Shown here one piece after another: positions 21,184-33,240 of a stretch of 64,000 nucleotides of DNA. The notes below the pieces were generated by a model. The model did not search any database and had not been told where the DNA came from. It saw only the letters and a program-made list of their open reading frames with translations. Every line of letters begins with the position of its first letter. Within the stretch, counting starts at the first letter, position 1. The DNA is from Loripinus fragilis (Eukaryota; Mollusca; Bivalvia; Lucinida; Lucinidae). The stretch covers positions 89,809,779 through 89,873,778 of the forward strand of contig OZ026525.1 of NCBI GenBank assembly GCA_964019695.1. Reading direction: 5' to 3'. The position numbers and the translations under genes were made by a program.

Positions 21184-22000
21184 TCTCCATAAAAGACCCT
21201 GTAAAGCAATATTTATTGCTGTTTTGTTATGAGAGTGACTTTATGGTGTCTCTTTCTGATGATAAGCAGGCTGGTGTTATTGATGCGTTTAACACTACAT
21301 CCAGATATTTGGACAATATTTTAAATATTAATAATGTTTATTTTGACAATATGGTTAGTCAAATGTACCCTTCAAAGCTCCAACTGAATAAAGCCAATAC
21401 CTCTGATACCGAAGCCACATTTTTAGATTTACATTTGTCAATTTCTAATGATATTGTTTCTACTAAAAATTTATGATAAACGTGACGACTTTGATTTTGA
21501 AATTGTCAATTTCCCATTTTTAGATTGTGATGTTCCTCGGAGTCCTATGGAGTCTATATCTCTCAACTCATTCGTTTTGCTAGAGCATCTAGCTATGTTG
21601 CTGACTTCAATCTCACTATAAATTGTTAACTCAGAAACTTCTTAAACAAGGCTATCGGTATCATAAACTTCGCTAAACATTTTCAAAATTTTATAGACGA
21701 TACTATGATCTGATTTCTAAATTCCAAGTTGGAATTAAATCTCTCTTGCGCCAAGGACTTTCGGAACCTGATTTCTATTGTGACTTGGTGTATAAATTGA
21801 AGAAGATTGTTGGCTCTAATAATTTTTCAGCACAGCTCATTAAAATAATTTCCCATTATAAAAAGATGGGCTATAACATTAATGTATTGCAACAGACTGC
21901 ATGCTTGGTGGTCAACCCAATCACGGTTGGCAACTTTGCTTTCCTCTTTAATTGCACGCCAGTGGGTCTGACTTCAGACTCTATGATGGTTCCGACTTAA
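21184..22000 (+). pseudogene. Naiad copy C RT remnant
   Basis: After the internal deletion the frame resumes in LFCYESDFM. The catalytic loop reads RYLDN, not YLDD, so one catalytic Asp is lost. Frameshifts near 21470, 21535 and 21625 follow. The C-terminal block with FYCDLVYKLKKIVG is open from 21746 to 22000. Confidence 0.7.
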
Positions 22001-22545
22001 AGACTTATCTATTGATGAAATGATAGGGGCCTGATGCTTTGGCTGTTTGTGGGGCCCACCGGGGTTTACTTGTTGGATTTCTTTTGCCCCGGTATTCAGT
22101 TTTATTTACTGTTGAGTCCTTATCTTTGTTTTATCTCCTTGTAATATCTTGATTTATATGTTTTTGGTGATGATGCATTGATAAGTTAGGGGTCTTTCAT
22201 GGAAACCAAATATCTATGTGCCTTGATCCACATTCGAATTAAGGGTGAGGTTGGCGCTGTTAAACCGGTTTAAGCCCTCCAGTAAAATATTTACTGACCG
22301 TTCCAAGGCGGTACTTCTTTTGTGGATATTTTGTGTTTTTGTTCTGTATTGTGTTTGTTATGTCTTTGTACGCGTCTGTTTATATGTGCTTTGTGGTCAC
22401 CTGCTGGGAAAGGGCTGACCTCTTGGCTCTCGTTCGTGGTGTCTAACTGTGAGTTTGTCACTTTCCCATTGGTATCTTGGGTCAGGTGTGGTACATGTAC
22501 TTGATTGTATCGATTCCTGATCTTTGCACCCTAACTTACTTTGGT
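22001..22545 (+). repeat. Naiad 3' UTR and tail, copy C
   Basis: Very similar to 4018-4560, including the GGGGCC/GGGCCC pairing around CCTGATGCTTT (22026-22057). Confidence 0.7.
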
Positions 22546-23224
22546 GATTTACTTTGTGGTAATTATCAGACAATCACTTTTTGGAGTGCATATTTAATTT
22601 CGAGCAAACATATACTGAACGAAACTTCTAAACCGCCAGTTAACAAAACACATTTTTCGATATATCTCATTTATTATTAAACTATTTGAAATGATATTTG
22701 GCACAGTATATTTGGACACATGTATCCGTCGATATATCATAACAAAGTTTGATTTAATATGGATGCTCATTTATGCGTAACGATAAAGCACTAATACCGG
22801 TTTTGCACGTGGCGAACGATACTAAAAGTTTTTCACCTTGTGTATACTCGTATTTTCATCGACAACTATCCGACAACTTTATTTTATCACAAAAATGCCA
22901 ACGTTTGGGTTGTATGAGTATAAAGTAGAGGGTTCGGGCTGTGGGTTCAATCGAAAACGGGGCCTCGCTGAGACTGATTCATAATTTATCAAAAAGTTTG
23001 TCATGTTTTGATGGAGCCGAAAGATAACACCACAACCTGTCGGTCATTTTTCATTTTTGCACTCGTATGACGAGAAAAATCGACAAAAACTGAGTATTAC
23101 GTACGCCATAAAATGTCCTGTATAGTCCACCATACTTTGGTCCGGTAATGTACAAATGCTGAATTGGAACGTCGGAAGTGTCGAGATTTATGTGCAGTAC
23201 ACAGTTAATGGGTGACGGATGTTT
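22546..23224. other. Non-coding stretch, nothing recognised
   Basis: AT-rich, short ORFs only. Confidence 0.5.
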
Positions 23225-23573
23225 CAATAATATTGTAGACAAAAACATTTCACCACCATAAACCCATTTCTCTGTTCTTTTAGGCCATATGGGCCTCCAT
23301 AGGAGAACTAAATTGCATGAAAATTGCTACATTATTACAAAATAAACACGATAGTACGCGTATTCAATAATGTCCATTAACAGCATCAGAAAGTTAATAA
23401 TATTGTGGACAAAAACATGTCATCTCCATAAAGCATTTTTGCGTTGTTTTATGTCGTATGGGCTTCCATAGGAACATTCTGGAATATATGAAAATTCCTA
23501 CTGACATGTAATAAAAGCGAAACCCAAAAAATGTACAATAATGTCCATTTATAACACCATAAAGTTGGTGTTT
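23225..23573 (+). repeat. Two-unit tandem repeat of about 171 bp
   Basis: AATAATATTGTAGACAAAAA begins at about 23225 and AATAATATTGTGGACAAAAA at about 23396. Each is followed by CATAAA, TATGGGC, TCCATAGGA and an AATAATGTCCATT block. Confidence 0.7.
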
Positions 23574-24150
23574 TTCACTTTAGGTCCATGGAATACTCGG
23601 TTTTAAGCGATGAGTTCAAATTTTAGCGTTTGTGCGAAAATGAAATGCGATGGTGCCTTTATACTGTCTATCAATTGAGCATGTCATTTTCAATTTATGA
23701 ACATGAAATTTTGACAGGTTCTGTTTATTTGATTTTTCCATATTGAGTGTAAATTGTAGCCATATATGCTTCATATCTGTTTATATATATGAGAAAATAT
23801 CAAGTGGCGGTTTAGAAGTTTCGCTCAGTATATGCATAAAGTTTAAATCTAGATCTAGGTCTACGCAGTATATAAATCTCCTTTCAAACAGACGCAAAAT
23901 TTGCCTAGAGGAAATGCATTTGTATAAATAACAAAATTGATAAAAGGTGATTAACTCTAAATTAAAACAGGTGTCTAATACATGTATAATTGAACTGTTT
24001 GATAAAGGCGTGCGAAAAACCTGCAGCTCAGAAATAATGACAGTGACTCCTCAATTAAGAATACTTAATTAAGAAACTTCCATAAGCGATATCCCATACA
24101 TCGGATGTACGTATATACATATCGCATGCAAGAATACATTATATATATGT
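23574..24150. other. Non-coding stretch, nothing recognised
   Basis: Short ORFs only. Confidence 0.5.
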
Positions 24151-24152
24151 TG

Positions 24153-24290
24153 TGTAGTGTTGTGCATTGTGCATCTGTGTTATCTTGCAGTTGTCTGTCC
24201 ATGCGTCGGATGGGTGGAGTGTGTAGTGTTGTGCATTGTGCATCTGTGTTATCTTGCAGTTGTCTGTCCATGCGACGGATGGGTGGAGAC
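24153..24290 (+). repeat. Two-unit tandem duplication, unit about 68 bp
   Basis: The unit starting TAGTGTTGTGCATTGTGCAT and ending GATGGGTGGAG occurs twice with a single clear base difference (CGTCGG versus CGACGG), so the duplication is recent. Confidence 0.85.
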
Positions 24291-24315
24291 ATGCATTTAC
24301 TTATCGATGGACAAA

Positions 24316-24376
24316 AGTCAGGTGTGGTACTTGATTATATTGATTCCTGATCTTTGCACCCTTACTTACTTTCTAT
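24316..24376 (+). repeat. Solo Naiad 3' tail fragment
   Basis: GTCAGGTGTGGTACTTGATT and CTGATCTTTGCACCCTTACT match the ends of copies A and C. No Naiad coding sequence lies upstream, so this is an extreme 5'-truncated insertion or the remnant of one. Confidence 0.65.
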
Positions 24377-25209
24377 AAACCGTTATTTCGTAATTACGTA
24401 CGTACGAATGCATATATGTCTTTCTGTTCGCATACATCGGTTTTCGGTGTAGCATCATGTATGATTATACACAGTACAGTATATCAGAACACAATTGCCT
24501 GATAAACCGCCAATTTAATGAATACATCTGTTTGAAAAAAAAACACAGAAAACGTCAAATTACTTATATGTGGGGCTAAATTTTATAATGCCATGTTCGA
24601 TAAAGATTTCATTAAACAAATTTAAAGTGGAAATCTCATCCCTTCCCCAAAGATCACCAAGTGATGCTTCCTTATGCTCGCGATGATCCATATGTACAAA
24701 CTATAATGCTGTAGTGAGTCACATGTAGAGTGCCCGCACGAGTCTCCTCGTCTGCACACTACACAGAAACTTATATCAAAATTTTAAACGACATTTTCAG
24801 TGAAACAAGCTAAATGCAAAAGAACATTTCCTGTGTGGAACAATTTTATTTGTTACTCTTGTCATAAAGTGATAAATTGATAATAACTGCACCCTATCAG
24901 ATTGCACGAATGCGCAGTTTGGTCTGGGCCTTCCTTCCTACACTTTTATGAAGACAATTATGATTTTATATACTTTGTTATGGGCGAATAACAACGGCGA
25001 GGATCAGACTGCATGAATGCGTAGCCTGGTCTGCGCCTTTGTTGTTCGCATGCATAATTCAGGTTTTCAGGCAATATGCCCCTCCCTCCTGTAATGGGTA
25101 AATGCCATATCATATTGTTATAAATATATCTGATAAAAAGTGAATTAAAATGTATGTTTATATACATGATATACTTGTGTTGTTATATCAGTTCACGTCG
25201 TCCTAATGA
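24377..25209. other. Non-coding stretch with short dispersed repeats
   Basis: Two pieces near 24898-24932 and 25000-25052 share a CAGATTGCA/CAGACTGCA-TGAATGCG motif and GGTCTG-GCCTT. The second also has TTTGTTGTTCGCA, as at 28565-28612 and 56540-56582. They look like parts of a small dispersed element. Confidence 0.5.
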
Positions 25210-25214
25210 TGTTG

Positions 25215-26837
25215 CACGGGTGGTAAACCTAGGAACTACCACGAAATTGTGTTAACGCAAATTTGTTCCCAAGCCACATCCGGGACACGTCGTGGTAGTT
25301 TCCAGGCCGAAAATTGGATAAAGAAAGGTTGGTGTCACGTTCATTTTTGTTTTATTTTACAACTAAGAACAAACAATGGTGAAATCCGACAATGCAGTTC
25401 CGTGTAAATATGTTTCAGCGTCCCCTCTAGCACAAAATTTTGTATGAAAAGTTATTTTCTTTCTTTTGATTCGTGTTTCCCCACTGAGCATCGGACCAAC
25501 TTTCCCCAAAGTTCGAAAGATTTTAGCCCATATCTGTCAAATTAAATGGAATTTGATATCATTTGACGATGAAAATGATAAAAAGACTCTCAATAAACGT
25601 TCCTACACAGAAAAAAACATCTGAGCATTTACTCGTAAACAATTTATGCCCCGCTCGTCCTGCGTGGTAGTTTCCAGGTATTAGTGGTAGTTAAAATGCT
25701 ATTGTGGTAGTTTCCAAGACTTTGTAGGAATTTAGTAGTAGTTCGCATCAGCAGATGTTTTCTGTTCAGGGGCTACTTCATTTTTTTAAAGACAGGGTGT
25801 GCGGACTGAACCTTGAATACCCCTCTTATTCCTACAGAGACCTTTTCAAACAACCTTTTGTCAGATAACAAATGTCGACTGCCTGAATTTTAAATTTAGT
25901 GGGCTATTGAATGATGAGAAGAATGAAAAGAAGGGATATTCACATATTTTGTTTTTGAATAACTATGCTTTTAAATTATCAAATAACATGCCCGCTCATA
26001 GTCGCACTCACATGTATATCAAAAGTGACCCAACCCAAGGATATTCCTCTTTTTTCTGAAGCGCAAGTACTAACGATACTCTGGGCCAGTAGTCTTAGCC
26101 TGCCATTTTATCTTAAAGTTGACTGAACATGGAACAACGAAGCGAGTGACGAAATAATTAATATCATTTTTTTGTCTGTTGCTTGGTCCACCGGGACTCA
26201 ACTGATGACCTTCTTTTGCTTTAGATTTCAAGAGATGTTGTTCGGTAGTCCAGGACATGATCTCCACCTGTCACGCATTACATCGAATATGTTGAGTCTT
26301 CAGCTTTGCTTCTTCATGGAGTTAAAATGTGATTTAATTGTTTACCGTGGCAATTAATTGACGAATTCGAGGGTTGTCATGCAAAACAAGCAACCACTAA
26401 AATGTTTTGTACCACTTCAGAAACGTATCCTACAAACTCTTCGAAACTACCACAATAGCATTTTAACTACAACGATGAGCTGGAAACTACCACACAGGAC
26501 GAACTGGGCATGAATCGTTTACGAGTAAATACTCAGATGTTTTTTTCTGTGTAGGAACGTTTATTGAGGGTCTTTTAATCATTTTCATCGTCAAATGATA
26601 TCAAATTCCATTTAATTTGACAGATATGGGCTAAAATCTTTCGAACTTTGGGGAAAGCATTGTCGGATTTCACCATTGTCTGTTCTTAGTTGTAAAATAA
26701 AACAAAAATGAACGTGACACCAACCTTTCTTTATCCAATTTTCGGCCTGGAAACTACCACGACGTGTCCCGGATGTGGCTTGGGAACAAATTTGCGCTAA
26801 CACAATTTCGTGGTAGTTCCTAGGTTTACCACCCGTG
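25215..26837. mobile_element. Foldback DNA element with long terminal inverted repeats, 1.62 kb
   Basis: The left arm (25215 to about 25730) and right arm (about 26430-26837) are inverted copies of each other; the right arm lacks about 110 bp found in the left (after 25395). The ends are CACGGGTGGTAAACCTAGG and its reverse. A 5-bp direct repeat TGTTG lies directly outside each end (25210-25214 and 26838-26842). The arms carry repeated GTGGTAGTTTCC motifs, possible protein-binding sites. The 0.7-kb middle has no transposase, so it is non-autonomous. Superfamily not determined. Confidence 0.85.
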
Positions 26838-26842
26838 TGTTG

Positions 26843-27204
26843 GGTCTACCGTGACTTATTGCTCTTGCACTTTATTAATTATCGGTCATACGGAACCAAA
26901 GTTGGTGTATAGTTTTAACTCTTTGCAAGCTGGTGTCTTATGCTGATAACATTTGCAAGGGACTTATACCCAGATCAGACCAGACATAACGTAGGATTAT
27001 CTGGACTTTATGATGGTATTCCCGAAACAGTCCTTTAAAAACGTTATTTTGAAAAAGAAAAGCGGACAACAAAACACACGAAAAACGTTGATATATAGCA
27101 GCATAAACATAAAATACTCAATCAAAACATCATTTCAAACTTTCATACATTAGTACCAGACACTATTTGTTAGAATCCCATATTTCTTCGAAAAATCTCC
27201 TTTG
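26843..27204. other. Non-coding stretch, nothing recognised
   Basis: No ORF or repeat of note between the foldback element and the CGTCCCC array. Confidence 0.4.
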
Positions 27205-27292
27205 AAAATGGGGACGTTTTTTGGGGACGTTTTGACCAATTTTTTTTTCGCGCTTGGGGACGTTTTGACCAATTCGGGGACGTTTTTACTAG
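27205..27292 (-). repeat. Array of GGGGACGTTTTGACCAATT units, inverted relative to 19190-19312
   Basis: Three to four units. It abuts the 3' end of LINE-2 copy 1. Confidence 0.75.
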
Positions 27293-28262
27293 GTTGTTGT
27301 TGCTGTTGTTGTTATTCGGTTTCCAGCCAAAGATGGCTCAACAGCTTCCGCTGAATGGATCCAATGTTTATAACCACAATTTTAAAACCACAATATTACA
27401 CATATAAAGTCTAAGCGTATATTTACAGTCAGTAGCCAACACCACAATTAAAATTCCAGTTCACCACGATAGGGCCAAACATATGAATCCTTCTTGTAGA
27501 CGTTGGTTAATCCAGTACACAGTTGATGTAATTATAAGAATATATAAGTATGCAGCATTAAATTGCTAGAATAAGGTTCATTAAAATATGTACACTCCCT
27601 AGTAAAAGCAAGTACTATATAAGTATCTTCATAGACCAATCTGATTTGTTGCCTATTTCAGCTTAAGAGACAATAAGTCACAACGGTATTTATGCAGGTT
27701 GTAACACATGTTCCTAGATATCTTCTCTATACAATCTGTCATTTCTGTATCAATGAATAAATCACCGTGGCATTTCTTGCATGGACAGAACTGTCTAAGA
27801 TCAGCTGGGTAGATTTTTCTGGATTTGCTAAAACTTCATCTATACGCGACTTAGTATTACTTGTCATTAGAATGTTTCTCATTGACTGTATGAACCCCTG
27901 CCTTAAATTACTAAACCTACTGCACTCTACAAGGAAATGCACTCGAGTCTCAGCATTGGCCCTGCATTGGGTACACGTATCGTCTATCGTATACTGATTA
28001 AATTTGGCTCTATCCTCCTGTAGAATGTACGTTCCTGTTAGCAGGCGTAGTTTCGGGTAGGCTCTCTTTACGGTTCTGACATCATTTGGGAGAGTTCTCA
28101 ATGACTGGTGGATTTCTCCCACATGAAGAAATTGAATATTTAGGTATTTCAGGGAAGACTTTGGTTCATGCAGCCACTGGGTTCTAACATACTCGTCAAT
28201 GTGTCTCTTTATCAGTGATTTCCATTTCTCCATGCTTTCAAATGTTTTATCTGCGTTGTAAA
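27293..28262 (-). mobile_element. LINE-2 copy 1: 5'-truncated non-LTR retrotransposon
   Basis: On the minus strand it runs from about 28262 through the C-terminal end of ORF2 to a 3' UTR of about 450 bp and a CAACAACAGCAACAACAAC-type repeat tail at about 27293. It lies directly against a CTAGTAAAAACGTCCCC stretch. 5' truncation is usual for LINEs. Confidence 0.75.
27739..28262 (-). pseudogene. LINE-2 ORF2 C-terminal fragment
   Basis: About 165 codons of the C-terminal region of a LINE ORF2. It contains SSLKYLNIQFLHVGEIH, LRLLTGTYILQEDRAKF and a Cys/His motif CTQCRANAETRVHFLVEC (C-x2-C-...-H-x4-C), typical of several LINE clades after the RT. The same blocks, with different residues, are in LINE-1 (SSLKYVNVD, KLLTGTYILQGNRAVF, CRLCKAEPETRQHFISEC), so the two families are related. 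RT and endonuclease parts are absent. Confidence 0.75.
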
Positions 28263-29024
28263 GGTTTGGTAACCCATAATGCTAAAATGTTGGAACAATA
28301 TTATGCTGGATTTTCTCTTACTCAAGACCTATACCGAGAGAAGACCCAAATCAAGCTGTGCATCTACAATACTGATACGGGTAAACATGAAAAACACTGC
28401 ATTAAATAGTCTAGAGGAAACTGAAAAAAATGACCAGACCACACCAGACCAATTAAGCACATCTGACCAAAAAAGTGGCCCTGTTAAAACCTTATTGGCC
28501 TAAAAAGTGGTCATGGCTGGAGCGACCAAACCGCCGCCGTCTTGTTTGGTGAAGCTGTGTTATTTCTAAATCACTGCGGATGCGCAGGCTGGTCTGCGCA
28601 TTTGTTGTTCGCAAGACCCCGCAAGACAGTGGCCCATATTATGTTTTCCGAACATTAAGAAATTCAGTACTCAAGTGCTAATGTACTCAATTCAGAACAC
28701 ACGAATAGTGGACAAACATGTTTTACATTTGGAGATGAAAAGTCTTTTTCTTGATTTCAATTGGTTGAGCATGCATACTCCAATTTGAACTATTTATGTA
28801 ACATAAATGAAATCGTGTACCCTCTTAGACCTCTTTCGTCAGCACAAAACTATACAGCAAATACTATACGCTCAATGCCAGACAAATACCATGGATACCT
28901 GGACACAGATACAATCGATTTCGCGATATAGTCACCGCGGTGTAAGGGGGACAATTGACTTATCGATTATCTAGGTGATCAAGAACCACAACTTACCTGT
29001 TAAGTCGGGGCATAGTTCCATTTG
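28263..29024. other. Non-coding stretch, nothing recognised
   Basis: Short ORFs only. A dispersed GGCTGGTCTGCGCATTTGTT repeat piece lies at about 28578-28612. Confidence 0.5.
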
Positions 29025-29476
29025 CATTTCTTGCATGGACAGAACTGTCTAAGATCAGCTGGGTAGATTTTTCTGGATTTGCTAAAACTTCATCTATACG
29101 CTACTTAGTATTTCTTGTCATTAGAATGTTTCTCATTGACTGTATGAACCCCTGCCTTAAATTACTAAACCTACTGCACTCTACAAGGAAATGCACTCGA
29201 GTCTCAGCATTGGCCCTGCATAGGGTACACGTATCGTCTATCGTATACTGATTAAATTTGGCTCTATTCTCCTGTAGAATGTACGTTCCTGTTAGCAGGC
29301 GTAGTTTCGGGTAGGCTCTCTTTACGGTTCTGACATCATTTGGGAGAGTTCTCAATGACTGGTGGATTTCTCCCACATGAAGAAATTGAATATTTAGGTA
29401 TTTCAGGGAAGACTTTGGTTCATGCAGCCACTGGGTTCTAACATACTCGTCAATGTGTCTCTTTATCAGTGATTTC
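29025..29476 (-). pseudogene. LINE-2 copy 2, C-terminal ORF2 part (3' piece of a split copy)
   Basis: Almost identical to 27765-28222. It stops abruptly inside ...AGTGATTTC at 29476. The continuation toward the 5' end (TTTCCATTTCTCCATGC...) is found at 49944, with TTTC present on both sides. The simplest reading is that one LINE-2 copy was split by everything between 29477 and 49943. Confidence 0.75.
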
Positions 29477-29761
29477 TTGGGATACGGGGATGCGTGTCCG
29501 TACCTGCACGCACATGTAGTAACTGTTATTTTACCAACAAAAACTCTGTTGAATTTTCACTTTGCTTCGTCCGCCATCTGTTCTGTAGTGAGTAAATCTC
29601 CTCCGCTGACTTTTCCGAGAACCGTCTAAGACGTGGTCTGCCAAGCAGTAAGAAAACACTGTTAGAGCTCTATATACACTGGTGTTAAAGTTTATATATA
29701 TACATGCTAAAGTTTATGATTAAAAAAAAAAAACTGCCTTATTTGTATGTCGCTCAGAAGC
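29477..29761 (-). other. LINE-1 3' UTR
   Basis: Contains a poly(A)-like run (29722-29733 as seen on the + strand) and a terminal part with ATGGCGGACGAAGC and a GCAGGTACGGAC block. The last 100 bases recur at 49685-49790 and 50820-50935, there joined to the start of ORF1. Confidence 0.65.
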
Positions 29762-32700
29762 TTATGATGATAATCTCTTTAATTCTGCTAGCCTTTTGTG
29801 GTGAATTCTGTGTATGTATTCCCTCGTCAACAATTCAAGCAACCCCCAAGTAATTTTATCAAACTGTTCTTTATCCAGTACGGCAGAAGCGTCGAGTGTT
29901 AACTGTGTCAAAAACTCTGGGTCTGTTATCAGTGACCTGTCGATGTATGCTGACTGAAAGACTGGGTTTTTGAGAAGCTTTTCAGAATATGCTGCTCTCT
30001 CGTTGTTGAGAAATGAACATTCACTAATGAAGTGTTGTCTTGTTTCTGGCTCGGCTTTGCATAATCTGCAAGTTGGATTGACCTGAAACTGGTTAAAAAC
30101 CGCTCTATTCCCTTGCAATATATAAGTCCCTGTTAATAATTTACTCTTCAGTTGGGCCCTTCTGCTGTCATATATACTGTTTCGGACTGTTGACCATATA
30201 TGATGAGTCCTGCCGACCTTCAGAGAGTCTACATTAACATACTTGAGGGAGGACTTGCTTTTGACGTCTTGCTGCCATCCTTCCTCAACGGCCTTATTCA
30301 CAGCAGTATTCATTACCCTTTTCCATTCATTTTTGGATGGTGGGTTGCTTAACAATTGAAAAATTGATGGTAAGTCATACATATGCAAAATTTCCCTAAC
30401 AAACATAAACCAGCTTTTATCCTTTACATCCTTCATCACAATCTGCCTTAACGCTATATCATTTTCAATTGAGCCTTTTAGTCTTATCATGTTTAAAAAA
30501 GTGGTAAGAGCATTTTTGTGTACAACAGCATCCAGAGGCAGGACCCCCAGAAGTGCAAGAGATATTGAATTGGCAGTTTTGTCCGGGAGACCCTGTATTT
30601 GCTTTAGACATTTCCTTTGGAACTTTTCGAGACATTCTACATCTTTCTTACTAAGCAATATTGATTCCAGCCCATACAACAGTCTAGGTACCACAAAAGT
30701 TGACCATATATACCCGTTCTGAGATGGTTTGAGCCCCCCTCCCCCATGGAAACCTGCCCCCATAAGGGAATAAGCTGTTTTTCTGCCCAGATTTATTTTC
30801 TGCTCGATATCCGGTTTACCGTTAACATTCCGCACTATACCAAGGTGCGTAGCACTCTTACTGTCCTTAATCTTATTGTTGTACATAAATATGTCCTCAT
30901 CATTCTCCTTCCTTTTATTTGACAAGTACTTGAGGGCATGGCTCTTTGACGGGTTCACAATGAATCTCTCCCTCCCTGCATTGTCCTCCACATCCCACAC
31001 CATTACTTGCATTTCAGACCTGAACCAAGAGAGCAGGGCAACATCATCTGCAACAGTAACATGTGGGATGCCAATTGATCCTATTTTTGCTCCTGTGTAT
31101 CTCTGCTCTAGGTGTAACAGAATTGGGTTGTCGTATCTCTTGTAATGGCCCGTGGATAACACCCCCCCCCCCCCTGCCGGACACCCTGGGTGATATTTAT
31201 AGGATGTGATATTCCTCCCGCCCACTTAATCTGTGATGAGCAGTCCGAGTACATATCTCTGACTAACAGCCAATCATCTCCTTCAATTCCATCCAGGTAT
31301 AGCCTCCACAGGAGCGAGCCATGATCCACAACATCAAAAGCTTTCTGTGTGTCCAGTGTTGTGACCCATAAGTCTTGTTTGTTATGCGATGCTTCAAGTA
31401 CACATTCTGTGAGAATTACCGCAGCATTCAAACTAGAACATCCCTCTGTGAAACCTCTCTGAAGCCGAGACTGGGTACTTATGAAAATTTCATTATGCCT
31501 AGCATTCAGAATATGTTCCAGTATCTTAAGGAGCACTGGGGCACTGTTATGCCTCTGTAATTCCCTGGATCAGAGGTATCTCCCTTCTTGAAGATGGGGG
31601 TTAAAATTCCCTCCTTCAAGACGGCAGACACCTTTTTTGTGCTGATTATGTAGTTGAGGAAAGATGTCAGAAATTCAGTTAAATCACACCCCCCCATTTT
31701 GAAGTGCTCACTGGTTAGTCCCATAATATCCGCTGCCTTGTTGTTTTTAGTCTTTTCATTGCTGCGTGAACTTCTTTCAACTGGACTGAAGGGATAGGTC
31801 TTACTTCAGTTTCACACGTAGCAGCTATTGCCATCACATCAAGATCTACCATCTCCTTGTATTCACTATCAAATCTGTCATTTTCCATTGGTGCTGCCAG
31901 TCTCTGAAAATGGGTGGCCCAACCAGCTCGTATTTCGTCATCGGTCTCACATGCTTTACCATCTACAATAAGAGTTTGCAGCTGTGCATTGGAGGATTTA
32001 CGTTGCCGGTGATGAGCCTGAAGAAGGTCTTGGAGGAATTATCCGAGGTCATGATATCCTCTACTCTGTCATTTCTATGTATGGCTGCCTCCAGTCTTTG
32101 CACTTTTCTAAGCGTCACTCTTGCTTCTAACATTCGCTGCCGAGTTGGGTCTCTCAGGTCCTCTGGTTCCCCTGCTTTGCGCCACTCCCACCACATGAGA
32201 CGGCTGTTCTTCATAGCATCTTTCATTTTCTGAGTCCAACATCTTCTCCTTCCCTTGATTTTGAGACTAGTTTTATGATTCGGTATACTGTCACGGGTAG
32301 CCTGCTTTAGGACTGCATTCAGATGGGCAAGTGGTTGGAGGATATCGATCTCCTCTGTCAGAGATGGAATAAAGGACTCGAACTGTTTGAGGTTTTGCCT
32401 GATTGAACTCTTGTAGATACGTTTATCACATCCGTCCCACTTTGGTTTAAGCTGCACTGTTGTGGTCTCAGCCCTCTCTTTCCTACCAACCTCCACACTG
32501 AGCTGCGCAAAGACCGGCACATGGTCTGAGGTATTTAGGGGTATATTCCTCTCTACGGACACAGATTTTACCAGACTATCTCCTATGATGTTAAACAATA
32601 CGTAATTGATCTCAGCTCTATCCCCTTTGTTAGGGTGAAAGAAGGTTTCTTCTCCGTTTTGTCTCCAGCACAAAGAATTTGAGTCCACAAAGTCACGCAG

Positions 32701-33240
32701 AAGCACATCCTGTTGATTGCCCCTCCTTGGAACCAGCGAAGCATTCATATCCCCCAGAATAAACACCGCATGGGATCTAGTATATATGTTCAGTATCTCT
32801 TCAAGCTGATCCAGACAGTGCATGTAGTTCTCTTTGTCATTGCAGTTACTTTTAGAGTTCCTACTCGGCATATACACATTACAGATGCACAAGGGTGGGA
32901 CAGAGCAAACCTCGATTGCCACTATTCTATTGCTCCCGAGTTGAAGTTTTTTGATTCCCATGTTCAGATCTCTATTATAAATCAGTGCCACTCCACCATA
33001 TACTCTAGGTTTCTGTGTAGGGGGAAGCGGATTATCCTCGTCAACAGCTCTACCATGGGCAAGGTGCTTTGTATGTCTCTTTTCTATATCCGGCAACTGG
33101 AAATCAAAGAGCCAGTGTTCCTGCTGGGCAAGGACATCATACTTGGCAAGCAGCTCACAAACATATGCATCATTAGTTTCAATATTCTTGACATTTAGAG
33201 TCCCAATAATTAAAGGCTTCTCCTTTTTGCCGTTGTTTCC
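29762..33240 (-). pseudogene. LINE-1 ORF2: APE endonuclease, reverse transcriptase, Cys/His motif
   Basis: Reading down the minus strand: endonuclease (about 33240-32480) with LAQQEHW, FILGDMNAS and NTSDHVPVFAQL; RT start with ILTPIFKKGDTSDPGNYRGI (31620); motif A TLDTQKAFDVVDH (31330); INITQGVRQGG (31180); catalytic HVTVADDVALLSW (31050); and the C-terminal CRLCKAEPETRQHFISEC (30050). The reading frame is broken near 31970, 31740, 31520 and 31170. The last break is in a G run (C on the + strand, 31161-31174) within the QGVRQGG motif. In the family the protein nicks DNA and copies element RNA by target priming. This copy is inactive as read. Confidence 0.8.

Larger units (their letters stand above)
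19460..22545 (+). mobile_element. Penelope-like retroelement, Naiad type, copy C (internally deleted)
   Basis: It starts within the N-terminal region (matching copy B from its VNGRQFS block) and runs through endonuclease, linker, part of the RT and the 3' tail. About 450 bp of the RT is deleted at a short TTTATT repeat near 21210, and a segment of about 110-125 bp is duplicated in tandem at 20874-21090. It is closest to copy A. Ends are approximate. Confidence 0.75.
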
